Shown: positions 16,660 through 25,817, counted from the first letter of the stretch. The stretch: DNA of 64,000 nt from Oscillospiraceae bacterium (GCA_017479425.1 JAFVCD010000043.1:1-64000); one strand, 5' to 3'. Notes: a model not told the origin generated them from the letters alone. A program made the numbers and translations.

Positions 16660-18233
16660 ACGGTGTACTGAATATTTCCGCCGGCCCTCACGTCCGCGAC
16701 AGATGGACCACCGGCTACATAATGACGGCGGTCATTCTCGCGCTTCTGCCCGCGACCATAGTCGGCGTTATCGTAAACGGCATTAACGCGCTTCTGGTTA
16801 TCGCCGTCGCCGTCGTGTGCGCGGTCGGAACGGAGTTTATATTCAATAAGCTCACCCACGGGCCGGATTCGTGGAAAAACGGCTCAGCGGCGGTCACGGG
16901 ACTTCTGCTTGCACTGTCGCTCAGTCCGGCGGTTCCGCTCTATATCCCCGCCGTCGGCTCGATTTTTGCGATTCTCGTAGTCAAAATGTGCTTCGGCGGC
17001 CTCGGAAAGAACTTTCTGAACCCCGCGCTCGCAGGACGCTGCTTTGCGCTCATCTCATTCGGCAAGGCGATGACGATGTTCGGGCTTGACGGCGTTTCGA
17101 GCGCCACGCCTATCGCCGAGCTTATGAGTGGCCGCGCCGTAAACGTCACGAAGATGTTTCTCGGCACCGGCGGCGGAGTCATCGGATCCTCCATCGTCGC
17201 GCTGCTCATCGGCGGACTTGTCCTCTGGGCAATGGATATCATCCACGGCGAGATCTGCTTTGCCGTTCTCGGCGGCTTCACCGTCACCCTCGGGCTCTTC
17301 GGCGGTCAGGGCTTCGACCCGCATTACCTCCTCGCCCACCTCTGCGGCGGCGGCGTTGTAATGGGTGCGTTCTTCATGGCTACCGACTACGCAACAAGCC
17401 CCGTTTCCAAGCTCGGTCAGCTCACCTACGGACTAATAATCGGAGTTCTCGGCGCGCTCTTCCGCATTTTCGGCACGGCGGCGGACTCCTTCAGCTATTC
17501 GATAATCATCGGAAACCTCTTTGTTCCGCTTATTGATACCTACGTTATCCCCAAGCCCTTCGCCTATCGCAGGAGCGCCATCGCGCTCCAGAACGGCGAG
17601 CCGAAGCTTCCCTTCTGGAAGAAGATACCGAAGCCCGTTATCGCGCTGACTGTAATCACCCTCGTTGCCGGTATCGCGCTCAGCGGAGTTTTCAGCCTCA
17701 CGAAGGACACCATCGACGCGCAGAAGGAGGCGGCGGCAGCCGAATCCTACCGCGCCGTATGCCCCGGCGCCGAGAGCTTTGAGACCACAGTCACCGTTCA
17801 CAATAAGCTCTCTGAGCTGAATGGCGGAGTCTACGGCACCTCGTTCGGCAGGGCGTACATCAACGCCGCTGTCGTCGGCAAGGACGCGGGTGGCAACATC
17901 GTCGGCTACGTCGTCAGCGCGACGAGCGCCGAGGGCTACGACGGCAACGTGACCATCTCCGTCGGCATCCAGCCGGACGGCACAGTTACCGGAATTTCGT
18001 TCACAGAGCTCCACGAGACCCCGGGCATGGGTATGCGCTGCGACGAGCCGGAGTTCAGAGATCAGTTTAACGGCCGCCTTGTGACCGCCTTCAAGGTTCT
18101 CAAGGACGGCGGCGGCACGAAGCCGGAGGAGATAGACTCCGTTTCCGGCGCGACTACGACCTCTAAAGCGGTAGTGAATGCGGTGAACGCCGGACTTGAC
18201 TTCTGGGCAAATTACATGAAGGGAGGCGAGTGA
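16656..18233 (+). CDS. rnfD: Fused Rnf subunits D and G
   Basis: 525 residues in one uninterrupted frame. Residues ~1-310 are RnfD: about nine membrane segments, NGSAAVTGLLLALSL, GRCFALISFGKAM and the flavinylation site DGVSSATP with Thr near 150. After FAYRRSAIA a linker leads to a new membrane segment (VIALTVITLVAGIALSGVF) and a complete RnfG domain, including ELHETPGMG and DSVSGATTTS, whose Thr (~500) should carry the second covalent FMN. In most bacteria D and G are separate genes, so the fusion is notable; one protein then holds both covalent flavins, fixing 1:1 stoichiometry. It overlaps rnfC by four bases and rnfE follows after one base. Confidence 0.93.
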   Translation: MNGVLNISAGPHVRDRWTTGYIMTAVILALLPATIVGVIVNGINALLVIAVAVVCAVGTEFIFNKLTHGPDSWKNGSAAVTGLLLALSLSPAVPLYIPAVGSIFAILVVKMCFGGLGKNFLNPALAGRCFALISFGKAMTMFGLDGVSSATPIAELMSGRAVNVTKMFLGTGGGVIGSSIVALLIGGLVLWAMDIIHGEICFAVLGGFTVTLGLFGGQGFDPHYLLAHLCGGGVVMGAFFMATDYATSPVSKLGQLTYGLIIGVLGALFRIFGTAADSFSYSIIIGNLFVPLIDTYVIPKPFAYRRSAIALQNGEPKLPFWKKIPKPVIALTVITLVAGIALSGVFSLTKDTIDAQKEAAAAESYRAVCPGAESFETTVTVHNKLSELNGGVYGTSFGRAYINAAVVGKDAGGNIVGYVVSATSAEGYDGNVTISVGIQPDGTVTGISFTELHETPGMGMRCDEPEFRDQFNGRLVTAFKVLKDGGGTKPEEIDSVSGATTTSKAVVNAVNAGLDFWANYMKGGE

Positions 18234-18234
18234 T

Positions 18235-18921
18235 ATGCTGAAGAACAAATACCTTGAGAGAATCTACAACGGCATAGTGAAGGAAAACCCGACGCTTATT
18301 CTTATGCTCGGAATGTGCCCCGCGCTCGCCGTTACCACAAGCGCGATGAACGGCATCGGAATGGGACTCTCCACCCTCGTCGTTCTGACCCTTTCCAACT
18401 TTGTTATCTCACTGTTGCGCAAGCTCATACCTGCAGAGGTCAGACTTCCGGCGTACATCGTCGTCGTCGCCTCGCTCGTCACGGTGACTGAGCTTCTTAT
18501 GGAGGCGTATCTGCCCGCGCTCTACGAATCCCTCGGAATCTATATCCCGCTCATCGTCGTTAACTGCATAATCCTCGGCAGAGCCGAGGCGTATGCCTCT
18601 AAAAACGGCCCCCTGCTGTCCGTAATGGACGGCATCGGAATGGGCGTAGGCTTCACCTGCGCCCTCGGAGTAGCCGGTATCCTGCGCGAGTTCCTCGGCG
18701 CCGGAAGCTTCTTCGGCATGAGAGTTTTGCCGGAATCCGTCGATCCCATCGCGATCTTCGTTCAGCCTCCCGGAGCGTTCCTTGTCTTTGCGATCATCAT
18801 CTGCATTATGAACGCCATCGGCATCAAGACAAGGCAGAAGGAGCTCGTCGAGAGCTGCGACGGCTGCTGCGCGAACTGCGCCATGAAGTGCGAAAATCCC
18901 GGGGAGGTGGAGAATAAATGA
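18235..18921 (+). CDS. rnfE: Rnf electron transport complex subunit E
   Basis: 228 residues. About six membrane segments with the RnfE/RnfA-type motifs LMLGMCPALAVTTSA and LPLIVVNC-like IYIPLIVVNCIILGRAEA, whose conserved cysteines ligate the shared intramembrane Fe-S cluster with RnfA. An extra hydrophilic tail contains CDGCCANCAMKC, a dense cysteine cluster that many RnfE proteins lack and that could bind metal (inference). It overlaps rnfA by four bases. Confidence 0.94.
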   Translation: MLKNKYLERIYNGIVKENPTLILMLGMCPALAVTTSAMNGIGMGLSTLVVLTLSNFVISLLRKLIPAEVRLPAYIVVVASLVTVTELLMEAYLPALYESLGIYIPLIVVNCIILGRAEAYASKNGPLLSVMDGIGMGVGFTCALGVAGILREFLGAGSFFGMRVLPESVDPIAIFVQPPGAFLVFAIIICIMNAIGIKTRQKELVESCDGCCANCAMKCENPGEVENK

Positions 18922-19496
18922 CAAGCCTTATTCTTATCATCATCAGCGGCGCGCTCATAAATAACGTTGTTCTCAACCAGTTCCTCGGAATCTGCTCGTT
19001 CCTCGGAGTTTCGAAGCAGATGAAGGCCTCCGCCTCGCTCGGCGGCGCGGTTATCTTCGTTATCACCATCGCCTCCGCGGTTGCGAGCCTCCTCTATGAC
19101 TATGTTCTTGCGACGAACGGCCTTGACTATATGAAGACCATCGTTTTCATCCTCGTCATCGCCGCCCTTGTTCAGATAGTCGAGATGTTCCTCAAAAAGA
19201 CCAGCCCCGCTATCTACAAATCCCTCGGCATTTATCTGCCGCTCATCACCACGAACTGCGCAGTTCTCGGCGTAGCGCTCACGAACGTGCAGAACGGCTA
19301 CAACTTCATCGAGTGCGTTCTCTCCGGCTTCGGAACCGCCCTCGGCTACACCATCGCGATAGTGCTGCTCGCCTCTATCCGCAGCCGCATCCGCGAGGAG
19401 GATATACCGGCGCCCCTCAGAGGCGCGCCTATCGTCCTTATTTCCGCAGCTCTTATGAGCATCGCCTTTATGGGCTTTGCTCAGCTCAATTTCTGA
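18918..19496 (+). CDS. rnfA: Rnf electron transport complex subunit A
   Basis: 192 residues, six membrane segments, opposite in topology to RnfE. Motifs: NNVVLNQFLGICSFLGVS near the start and GIYLPLITTNCAVLG, whose Cys residues help hold the intramembrane cluster. It overlaps the end of rnfE by four bases; rnfB follows after 13 bases. Confidence 0.95.
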   Translation: MTSLILIIISGALINNVVLNQFLGICSFLGVSKQMKASASLGGAVIFVITIASAVASLLYDYVLATNGLDYMKTIVFILVIAALVQIVEMFLKKTSPAIYKSLGIYLPLITTNCAVLGVALTNVQNGYNFIECVLSGFGTALGYTIAIVLLASIRSRIREEDIPAPLRGAPIVLISAALMSIAFMGFAQLNF

Positions 19497-19509
19497 GGAG
19501 GTGCGGTAA

Positions 19510-20319
19510 ATGCAGGTAATTATTATAACCACCCTCGTTATTACGGTCATCGGCGTCATCGTCGGCGCGGGACTTGTGTTCACCGGCAAGAAGTTCTATG
19601 TTGAGGTAGACGAGCGCGAGGCGGCTGTCCGCGAGTGCCTCCCGGGCAATAACTGCGGCGCCTGCGGCTACGCCGGCTGCGACGCCATGGCCGCCGCCAT
19701 CGCAAAGGGCGAAGCGCCCGTAAACGGCTGCCCCGTCGGCGGTCAGCCGGTCGCCGATAAGGTCGGCGAGATAATGGGCACCACCGCAGAAGCCGGCGAA
19801 AAGCGCGTCGCCTTTGTAAAATGCAAGGGTAATTGCGAGGTAACGAAAAATCAGGGCAACTACATCGGCGTTCAGGACTGCCGCAGCGCCGTTCTCGCCG
19901 GAATCAACGTCGCAGACTGCGATTACGGCTGCCTCGGACTCGGCTCCTGCGTGAGAGCCTGCCCGCACAACGCAATCCACGTTGTCGACGGCGTGGCGAC
20001 AGTTGACAGAAGACTTTGCATCGGCTGCGGACTTTGCGCCAAGGCCTGCCCGAAGGGACTTATCGAGCTTGTGCCGATCTCCAAGAAGGTCAGGGTGCAG
20101 TGCTCCAACAAGGATAAGGGCCCGATGGTAAAAAAAGTCTGTACAGCGGGCTGCATTGGGTGTATGATGTGCGTAAAGCAGTGCGAGCACGACGCAATAA
20201 AGGTCGAGAACAACCTCGCCCACGTCGTTTACGACAACTGCGTACAGTGCGGAAAATGCGCTGAGAAGTGCCCCGCCAAGGTCATCACCGGAGCGGGAGC
20301 CAAAACAGAGGTACAGTAA
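19510..20319 (+). CDS. rnfB: Rnf electron transport complex subunit B (polyferredoxin)
   Basis: 269 residues. One N-terminal membrane anchor, then the RnfB [4Fe-4S] motif CGACGYAGCDAMAAAI ... CPVGG and further ferredoxin-type motifs CLGLGSCVRACP, CIGCGLCAKACP, CTAGCIGCMMCVKQCE and CVQCGKCAEKCP. RnfB is the ferredoxin-interacting subunit, so electrons enter or leave here. Its stop codon overlaps the nrfA start (TAATG), making translational coupling to the cytochrome likely. Confidence 0.95.
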   Translation: MQVIIITTLVITVIGVIVGAGLVFTGKKFYVEVDEREAAVRECLPGNNCGACGYAGCDAMAAAIAKGEAPVNGCPVGGQPVADKVGEIMGTTAEAGEKRVAFVKCKGNCEVTKNQGNYIGVQDCRSAVLAGINVADCDYGCLGLGSCVRACPHNAIHVVDGVATVDRRLCIGCGLCAKACPKGLIELVPISKKVRVQCSNKDKGPMVKKVCTAGCIGCMMCVKQCEHDAIKVENNLAHVVYDNCVQCGKCAEKCPAKVITGAGAKTEVQ

Positions 20320-21626
20320 TGGAAAATAAAACCAAAGTAATAAAGGGCGTCTGCGCCGCGGTCGCCGTCATTGTCGCCGTAGTTTTCGTGGGCGGCGTGC
20401 TCGGCGGCGGGGATATGATGTACCATATCCTGAACAGAGGCGCTCTCGGCCCTCTCACGCGCGAGGACGTTACTTATAAAAACGTCGCCGCGCCGGTCGC
20501 AACGAGCAAGGACGGCACCGTAAACGCCTCCGATTGGGAGAAGGAGTATCCCTACATCGTTGCCACCATGGGCGCAAACAGCAAAAACAGCTACGTCACA
20601 AGCTATCTTGAGGAGGATCCGTACCTCGTCAATATTTACGAGGGCTACGGCTTTGCGAAGGATTACGGCTCGGCGAGAGGTCACGAGTACACCCTCGAGG
20701 ACGTGCATAATACTCTCCGCCCCCACGCAAAGGCAAACTGCCTCACCTGCAAGACCCCGAACTTTGCAAAGCTTGTGAACGATCTCGGCGTTGAGGTCTA
20801 CTCGATGCCGTTTGAAGAGGTCGAGGCGATGATGGAGGAGAACGTCTCCTGCTACACCTGCCACGGCAACGATGCGGGCAATGCCGGTCAGATCACCATC
20901 ACCCACAGCTATGTGAATGAGGCGCTCGGCTCGAACGCCGCGAAGATCGACCCCGCAACGCTCTCCTGCGGACAGTGCCACATTGAGTATTACTTCACAC
21001 CATCCCACTCCGAGACGATGATGCCCTATCACTCCGTTTCCGAGATGACGCCGGAGGCGATATACAACTACTATACCAATATGGTTCTGCCGGACGGCAC
21101 GGTTGGCTTTGCCGACTGGACTCAGCCCTCCACCGGAACAAGACTTCTCAAGGCTCAGCACCCCGAGATGGAGACCTTCCTCTCAGGCAAGCACGGCAAG
21201 CTTCTCAACTGCGCCGACTGCCACATGGCGCTCGTCATGGAGGACGACGGAACCGTCTACCACAGCCACGAGCTTGTCTCTCCGCTTGAAAACGAGACGC
21301 TTCTCTCGAACTGCGCCACCTGCCACGAGGGTACAGATGTGGTCAATATGGTGCGCAGGCTTCAGGATCGCGTAAAGAACCGCGAGACAGAGGTCGGAAA
21401 CGAGCTTTCCGATTTCAAGACCGCGCTTGCCGATGCTGTCGCCGCCGGAACAAAGACAGAGGAGGAGCTCGACGCTCTCCGCGCCATCCATCGCGAGGCG
21501 CAGTGGTACTTCGACTTCTGCTACGTTGAGAACAGCGAGGGCGCTCACAACTCAGACCTCGCGTTCAGCTGCCTTGACAGAGCCGAGGAGCTCGTCAAGG
21601 AGGGCATGGAGCTTCTTGCACAATAA
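20319..21626 (+). CDS. nrfA: Ammonia-forming cytochrome c nitrite reductase
   Basis: 435 residues from the ATG that overlaps the rnfB stop. An uncleaved-looking N-terminal membrane anchor or signal (residues ~8-30) places it outside the membrane. Five haem motifs match NrfA exactly: the lysine-ligated catalytic haem CLTCK, then CYTCH, CGQCH, CADCH and CATCH. QCHIEYYF and KAQHPEMETF fit the active-site/calcium region. NrfA reduces nitrite to ammonium with six electrons. No nrfH quinol dehydrogenase gene is nearby; instead the gene is the last member of an Rnf operon, so Rnf may feed it (inference). resB and ccsA downstream attach its haems. Confidence 0.93.
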   Translation: MENKTKVIKGVCAAVAVIVAVVFVGGVLGGGDMMYHILNRGALGPLTREDVTYKNVAAPVATSKDGTVNASDWEKEYPYIVATMGANSKNSYVTSYLEEDPYLVNIYEGYGFAKDYGSARGHEYTLEDVHNTLRPHAKANCLTCKTPNFAKLVNDLGVEVYSMPFEEVEAMMEENVSCYTCHGNDAGNAGQITITHSYVNEALGSNAAKIDPATLSCGQCHIEYYFTPSHSETMMPYHSVSEMTPEAIYNYYTNMVLPDGTVGFADWTQPSTGTRLLKAQHPEMETFLSGKHGKLLNCADCHMALVMEDDGTVYHSHELVSPLENETLLSNCATCHEGTDVVNMVRRLQDRVKNRETEVGNELSDFKTALADAVAAGTKTEEELDALRAIHREAQWYFDFCYVENSEGAHNSDLAFSCLDRAEELVKEGMELLAQ

Positions 21627-21637
21627 AAACTGAAAAG

Positions 21638-21667
21638 GTACGGCAGCTTTGACTGCCGTACTTTTTT
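21638..21667 (+). terminator. Terminator or attenuator between nrfA and resB
   Basis: Stem GTACGGCAG / CTGCCGTAC with loop CTTTGA and six T's, 11 bases after nrfA. It ends 13 bases before resB, so it may partly reduce expression of the haem-attachment genes rather than separate them fully. Confidence 0.8.
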
Positions 21668-21680
21668 GAGGTAAAAACCT

Positions 21681-22937
21681 ATGAAAAAAGTCTGGAAATT
21701 CCTTTCCTCGATGAAGTTTGCGATAATACTGCTCATTGTCCTGGCGGCGGCGTGCAGTCTTGGCAGCTTCATTCAGCAGGGGAAGAGCTACGAATACTAC
21801 GCTTCGGAATACGGTGAACAGGTCGGCGCGCTGATCATTGCGCTCAGCCTCAACGACGCATTTCACAGCTGGTGGTTCATTCTGATAAACGGCTTTCTCT
21901 GCTTCAATCTCACGTTCTGCAATCTTATAAGACTTCCGGAGCTCATCGAGCGGACGAAAAGCGCCGCCGAAATACCCGATTTCAGCACGGTTTCCGGTGA
22001 AACGGACAACCCTGAGGGCGCGATGAAGCGCCTCGGAATGCCATCTCCGCGGAAGCTGGACGACGGGCGGCTCATATCGTCGAAAAACCGCGCCGGACTG
22101 TGGGGCGCCTGGGTGTGCCACCTCGGAATACTGCTCATAATTATCGGTTTCGGCCTCGGTCAGAGCGTCAAGCAGGAGTTTACCGCCTACGGCGTTGCCG
22201 GACAGACGCGCGCGCTGGGCGATACCGGGCTCAACCTCACTATCGACGATTTTCAGGTTCTGCTCAGAGAGGACGACACAGTTGAACAGTACGTCGCGGA
22301 TATAACGGTCTGCAATCCGGAAAACGGCGAATGCCGGAGCGCGACGATAAGTGTAAATAACCCCGCCGACCTCTTCGGAATGAGGTTCTATCAGAACTCC
22401 ACCGGCTGGGCGGCGAGAGTGAATATCACAAAGGACGGCGAGCCGCTTCAAAGCGAGGTTCTCTGCGCGGGCGAGTATATCCCCATCGCGGACAAGCCGG
22501 AGCTTATCGTGAGCCTCACCGCGTTCTATCCCGACTACACCTCGTCCGGCGGCAGACCCGCCACGGCCTCGGGCAATCTCAACAATCCCGCATATCTCTA
22601 TCAGGTCTACTATATGGGCGAGATACTGGGCATGAACATTCTCTACGGCGACGAGCCGCTGACCATCGACGAGTATGAGGTGCGCTTCACCGAGCCGCAG
22701 AGCTACACGCTCATCGCGGTCAAGCGCGACCCGTTCACGCCGCTCGCGCTTCTGGGCGGACTTGTCGTGACCCTCGGGCTGTTCCTCGCCTTCTACCTTC
22801 AGCCAAAGCGCGTATGGGCTGTGAAGAACGGCGAGAGCTGGACGCTCTTCGGCGAGTGCCGCAAGGGCGGAGTCCTGTTTACCGACGCATTTTTGAGAGC
22901 GATCAATCAAGGAGATAAAAACGATGCTGCAAGCTGA
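21681..22937 (+). CDS. resB: ResB-like cytochrome c biogenesis protein
   Basis: 418 residues. N-terminal membrane segments (ending in AAACSLGSFIQQGKSYEYY), a pair around residues 65-90, HLGILLIIIGFGLGQSV (a ResB-typical segment), a large extracytoplasmic domain and a last segment FTPLALLGGLVVTLGLFLAF. It is the partner of CcsA in system II cytochrome c maturation, where the pair exports haem and ligates it to CXXCH motifs outside the membrane. Its substrate is most likely the NrfA encoded just upstream. It overlaps ccsA by 14 bases. Confidence 0.9.
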   Translation: MKKVWKFLSSMKFAIILLIVLAAACSLGSFIQQGKSYEYYASEYGEQVGALIIALSLNDAFHSWWFILINGFLCFNLTFCNLIRLPELIERTKSAAEIPDFSTVSGETDNPEGAMKRLGMPSPRKLDDGRLISSKNRAGLWGAWVCHLGILLIIIGFGLGQSVKQEFTAYGVAGQTRALGDTGLNLTIDDFQVLLREDDTVEQYVADITVCNPENGECRSATISVNNPADLFGMRFYQNSTGWAARVNITKDGEPLQSEVLCAGEYIPIADKPELIVSLTAFYPDYTSSGGRPATASGNLNNPAYLYQVYYMGEILGMNILYGDEPLTIDEYEVRFTEPQSYTLIAVKRDPFTPLALLGGLVVTLGLFLAFYLQPKRVWAVKNGESWTLFGECRKGGVLFTDAFLRAINQGDKNDAAS

Positions 22938-23739
22938 AAATTTTCTCTTCACCGCCGCCATGCTCTGCTATTTCGGCGCGATGATAGCATATTTCGTGTT
23001 CGTTGCCGTAAAGAACGATAAGATATCTACTCTCGCCGTGGCGATACAGTGCGCGGGCTTTGTACTGCACACTGCGGCGCTTGTGTGCCGCGGAATCGGT
23101 GCGGGCAGGCTTCCGCTCACGAATCAGTACGAGTTTGCGACGAGCTTTGCGTGGGGTCTGTGTCTTGTGAGCCTTATTTTCATCTTCCGATTCAGGTTCC
23201 GCATTCTCGGCGCCTTTGCCGCACCGGTGATATTTCTCATCATCGGCTACGCCGCGATGCAGAGCAAGGACGTAAAGGAGCTTATGCCGGCGCTGCAATC
23301 GGGCTGGCTCGGCTTTCACGTTTCCACCGCGATAATCGCCTACGGCGCCTTCGGCGTGTCGTTTGTGATTTCGATCATCTTCCTTTTGCGCGATAAGATG
23401 CGCGCGCAGGGCTTTCTTGACAGCCATATCCCCGACAGGGAAAAGCTCGATATGATAAGCTACCGCTCCTGCGCGCTCGGAATACTGTTTCTCACGTTCA
23501 CCATCGTGACCGGCGCCATCTGGGCTGAGCGCGCGTGGGGCAGCTACTGGAGCTGGGACCCCAAGGAGACGTGGTCGCTCGTGACGTGGATAACCTATGC
23601 AATCTACCTGCACCTGCGCATTCGCCGCGGCTGGCAGGGCAGAAGCGCGGCAATATTTGCGGTTGCCGGCTTCATCTGCGTGATGTTCACCTACGTCGGC
23701 GTGAATACGCTTTTACCTGGCTTGCACAGCTATAAATAA
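22924..23739 (+). CDS. ccsA: CcsA/ResC cytochrome c haem lyase subunit
   Basis: 271 residues, about eight membrane segments. The haem-binding tryptophan-rich loop WGSYWSWDPKETWSLV is intact, and flanking histidines (e.g. in GFHVSTAIIAYGAFG and FTYVGVNTLLPGLHSY) are in the expected places. Together with ResB it carries out extracytoplasmic haem attachment (system II). AAGGAG precedes the ATG inside the end of resB. Confidence 0.92.
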   Translation: MLQAENFLFTAAMLCYFGAMIAYFVFVAVKNDKISTLAVAIQCAGFVLHTAALVCRGIGAGRLPLTNQYEFATSFAWGLCLVSLIFIFRFRFRILGAFAAPVIFLIIGYAAMQSKDVKELMPALQSGWLGFHVSTAIIAYGAFGVSFVISIIFLLRDKMRAQGFLDSHIPDREKLDMISYRSCALGILFLTFTIVTGAIWAERAWGSYWSWDPKETWSLVTWITYAIYLHLRIRRGWQGRSAAIFAVAGFICVMFTYVGVNTLLPGLHSYK

Positions 23740-23741
23740 AT

Positions 23742-23778
23742 TATCGGGGAGGGAGACACCTCCCCGATTACTTTTTCC
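23742..23778 (+). terminator. Terminator of the rnf-nrf-ccs cluster
   Basis: Hairpin ATCGGGGAGG / CCTCCCCGAT with loop around GAGACA, then TTACTTTTT, immediately after ccsA. Confidence 0.85.
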
Positions 23779-23807
23779 TTGCCTCGAATGCGAAAGCGTG
23801 ATACAAT
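23779..23807 (+). promoter_or_regulatory. Promoter of rqcP-metAA
   Basis: TTGCCT (23779-23784), 17 bases, TACAAT (23802-23807), 21 bases before the rqcP start. Confidence 0.6.
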
Positions 23808-23828
23808 ATCCTTTCAGAGGTGAATTAA

Positions 23829-24068
23829 ATGCGACTTGACAAATATCTCAAGGTCTCGCGGCTCATCAAACGCCGCACCGTCGCGGCTGAGGCGGCGGAC
23901 GGAGGCCATATAACCGTAAACGGCAAGGTGGCAAAGCCCTCCACCGACGTCAAGGTCGGAGACAGACTGGTGCTCTCCTTCGGTCAGCACAAAACCGAGG
24001 TCGAGGTTCTATCTGTTCAGGAGACAGTCCGCAAGGACGACGCCGGAGGAATGTACCGCGAAATCTGA
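23829..24068 (+). CDS. rqcP: S4-domain RNA-binding protein RqcP (YabO/Hsp15-like)
   Basis: 79 residues made almost entirely of an S4 domain (MRLDKYLKVSRLIKRRTVA ... GHITVNGKVAKPS). In Bacillus RqcP binds obstructed 50S subunits with RqcH and supports poly-alanine tailing of stalled nascent chains. Size and sequence match that family. The start lies after GAGGTGAATTAA. It is followed by metAA after 19 bases. Confidence 0.9.
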   Translation: MRLDKYLKVSRLIKRRTVAAEAADGGHITVNGKVAKPSTDVKVGDRLVLSFGQHKTEVEVLSVQETVRKDDAGGMYREI

Positions 24069-24087
24069 TAATCCGAGGTGATATTCG

Positions 24088-25005
24088 ATGCCAATCAAGA
24101 TACCGGAGGGGCTGCCCGCCGCGCAGACCCTGCGACATGAAAATATATTCGTAATGACAGAGGAGCGGGCGAGAACTCAGGATATCCGCGCCCTCAGAAT
24201 TGCAATACTGAACCTTATGCCGACGAAAATCGTCACCGAAACGCAGCTCACGCGCCTTCTCGGCAATACGCCGCTGCAGGTGGAGCTTACGCTTCTCCAG
24301 ACGAAGACCCACAAGGCTACCCACACCTCGGAGGAGCATATGCTCGCCTTCTACAAGACCTTTGACGATGTGCGAAGCGAGACCTTCGACGGCTTTATAA
24401 TCACAGGCGCGCCGGTTGAGCACATGGCGTTTGAGGAGGTCGAGTACTGGGACGAGCTTACTGAGATAATGGAATGGACGAAAACCCACGTCCAGAGTAC
24501 GTTCCATATATGCTGGGGCGCTCAGGCGGGACTTTACTACCATTACGGCATACCGAAATACCCGACGGAGAAAAAGGTTTTCGGAGTGTTTCCCCATAGG
24601 GTCGAATACAAAAATCCCATACTTATGCGCGGCTTTGACGATGTTTTCTATGCGCCTCATTCACGCCATACGACCATTCGCCGCGAGGACGTCATAAAGC
24701 ATCCGGAGCTGAGGATCCTCGCCTCCAGCGAGGAAGCCGGCATCTACGCGCTCTTTACCGAGGGCGGCAGGCAGGTTTTCATCACCGGTCACTCCGAGTA
24801 TGACCCGGACACGCTCAAAAACGAGTATCTGAGGGATAAAAGACTCGGACTTCCCATCGATGTTCCGAAAAACTACTTCCCGGACGATGACCCGACAAAG
24901 GAGCCGATCGTGACCTGGCGCAGCCACGCCAATCTGCTCTATTCAAACTGGCTCAACTACTTTGTATATCAGGCGACGCCTTACGATATAAGGGAGATTT
25001 CATAA
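24088..25005 (+). CDS. metAA: Homoserine O-acetyltransferase (MetA type)
   Basis: 305 residues. The class I glutamine-amidotransferase-like fold carries catalytic C142 in [10 protein letters not shown] and the His-x-Glu of TGHSEYD. Residue 111 is Glu (ITGAPVEHM); in this family Glu at 111 goes with acetyl-CoA use and Gly with succinyl-CoA, so I call it an acetyltransferase despite the common 'succinyltransferase' name. It activates homoserine for methionine synthesis in the cytoplasm. Its stop codon overlaps the start of the next gene by one base. Confidence 0.92.
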   Translation: MPIKIPEGLPAAQTLRHENIFVMTEERARTQDIRALRIAILNLMPTKIVTETQLTRLLGNTPLQVELTLLQTKTHKATHTSEEHMLAFYKTFDDVRSETFDGFIITGAPVEHMAFEEVEYWDELTEIMEWTKTHVQSTFHICWGAQAGLYYHYGIPKYPTEKKVFGVFPHRVEYKNPILMRGFDDVFYAPHSRHTTIRREDVIKHPELRILASSEEAGIYALFTEGGRQVFITGHSEYDPDTLKNEYLRDKRLGLPIDVPKNYFPDDDPTKEPIVTWRSHANLLYSNWLNYFVYQATPYDIREIS

Positions 25006-25812
25006 TGGATTACAATCAATTCATAAACAGCGAGATAATCGGCTCGATAACCCTCGGCGACGTGCTGGGCGTGCTTCTGATAGTTGCGGTTGGCTACATC
25101 CTCAAGCACATAATAAAGCGCGTTGTGGTGCGCGTTCTCGATAAGTCGCCGCACATCGCGCCGTCAGTAAAGAGCTTTATAAAGAGCGCTGTCAACGTCG
25201 TTTTGTGGACGTTTATCGTTATGATCGCGGCGGAGAGACTCGGAATCCCGGTAACGAGCCTTGTTGCGGCGGTCTCAGTCGTCGGCGTGGCGCTCTCGCT
25301 CTCCCTGCAGAACACCCTCACTAACGTGTTCGCGGGGATGACGATACTTATAACGAAGCCCATCGAGGTGGGGGAGTACATCGAGTCTGACGGCATCGCC
25401 GGCACAGTCCGCAAGATAACGCTTTTCCACACCGTTCTTGAAACTCCGGGCGGCGCGGCGGTATATCTGCCGAACAGCAACGTCACGGCGGCGAAAGTAG
25501 TAAACTACTCCGATATGCCTGTAAGAAGGCTCGAGATCGAGGTCACGGCGAGCTATGACGATGAGCCGGAAAAGGTGCTCGATACGCTTAAAATGGCGGC
25601 GAGGACGACGGAAAACGTCCTCGAGGACAGAGCCGGTCGCTTACGTCACGGGCTACGGCAACTCTTCCATCGGCTATATGCTCTTTGCGTGGTGCGAGAA
25701 TAAAAACTTCCTTGCGACAAAGTACGCGCTCACCGAGCGCATATTCTACGCGTTCAAGGAAGAGGGCGTCACAATGACCTACGACCATCTGAACGTACAT
25801 CTGGATAAATGA
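25005..25812 (+). pseudogene. MscS-family mechanosensitive channel, frameshifted
   Basis: The first frame (25005-25703) encodes three membrane segments, the pore helix region (VAAVSVVGVALSLSLQNTL) and most of the beta domain (PIEVGEYIES, ETPGGAAVYLPNS). At about 25628 the match moves to another frame: after VLED the expected EPVAYVTGYGNSSIGY continues in the frame ending at 25812 (..YDHLNVHLDK). One extra or two missing bases explain this. The channel would open under hypo-osmotic tension. The C-terminal domain is still intact in the second frame, so the lesion is recent, or a sequencing error. Translation is probably coupled to metAA (ATAATGG overlap). Confidence 0.85.
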
Positions 25813-25817
25813 ACATC

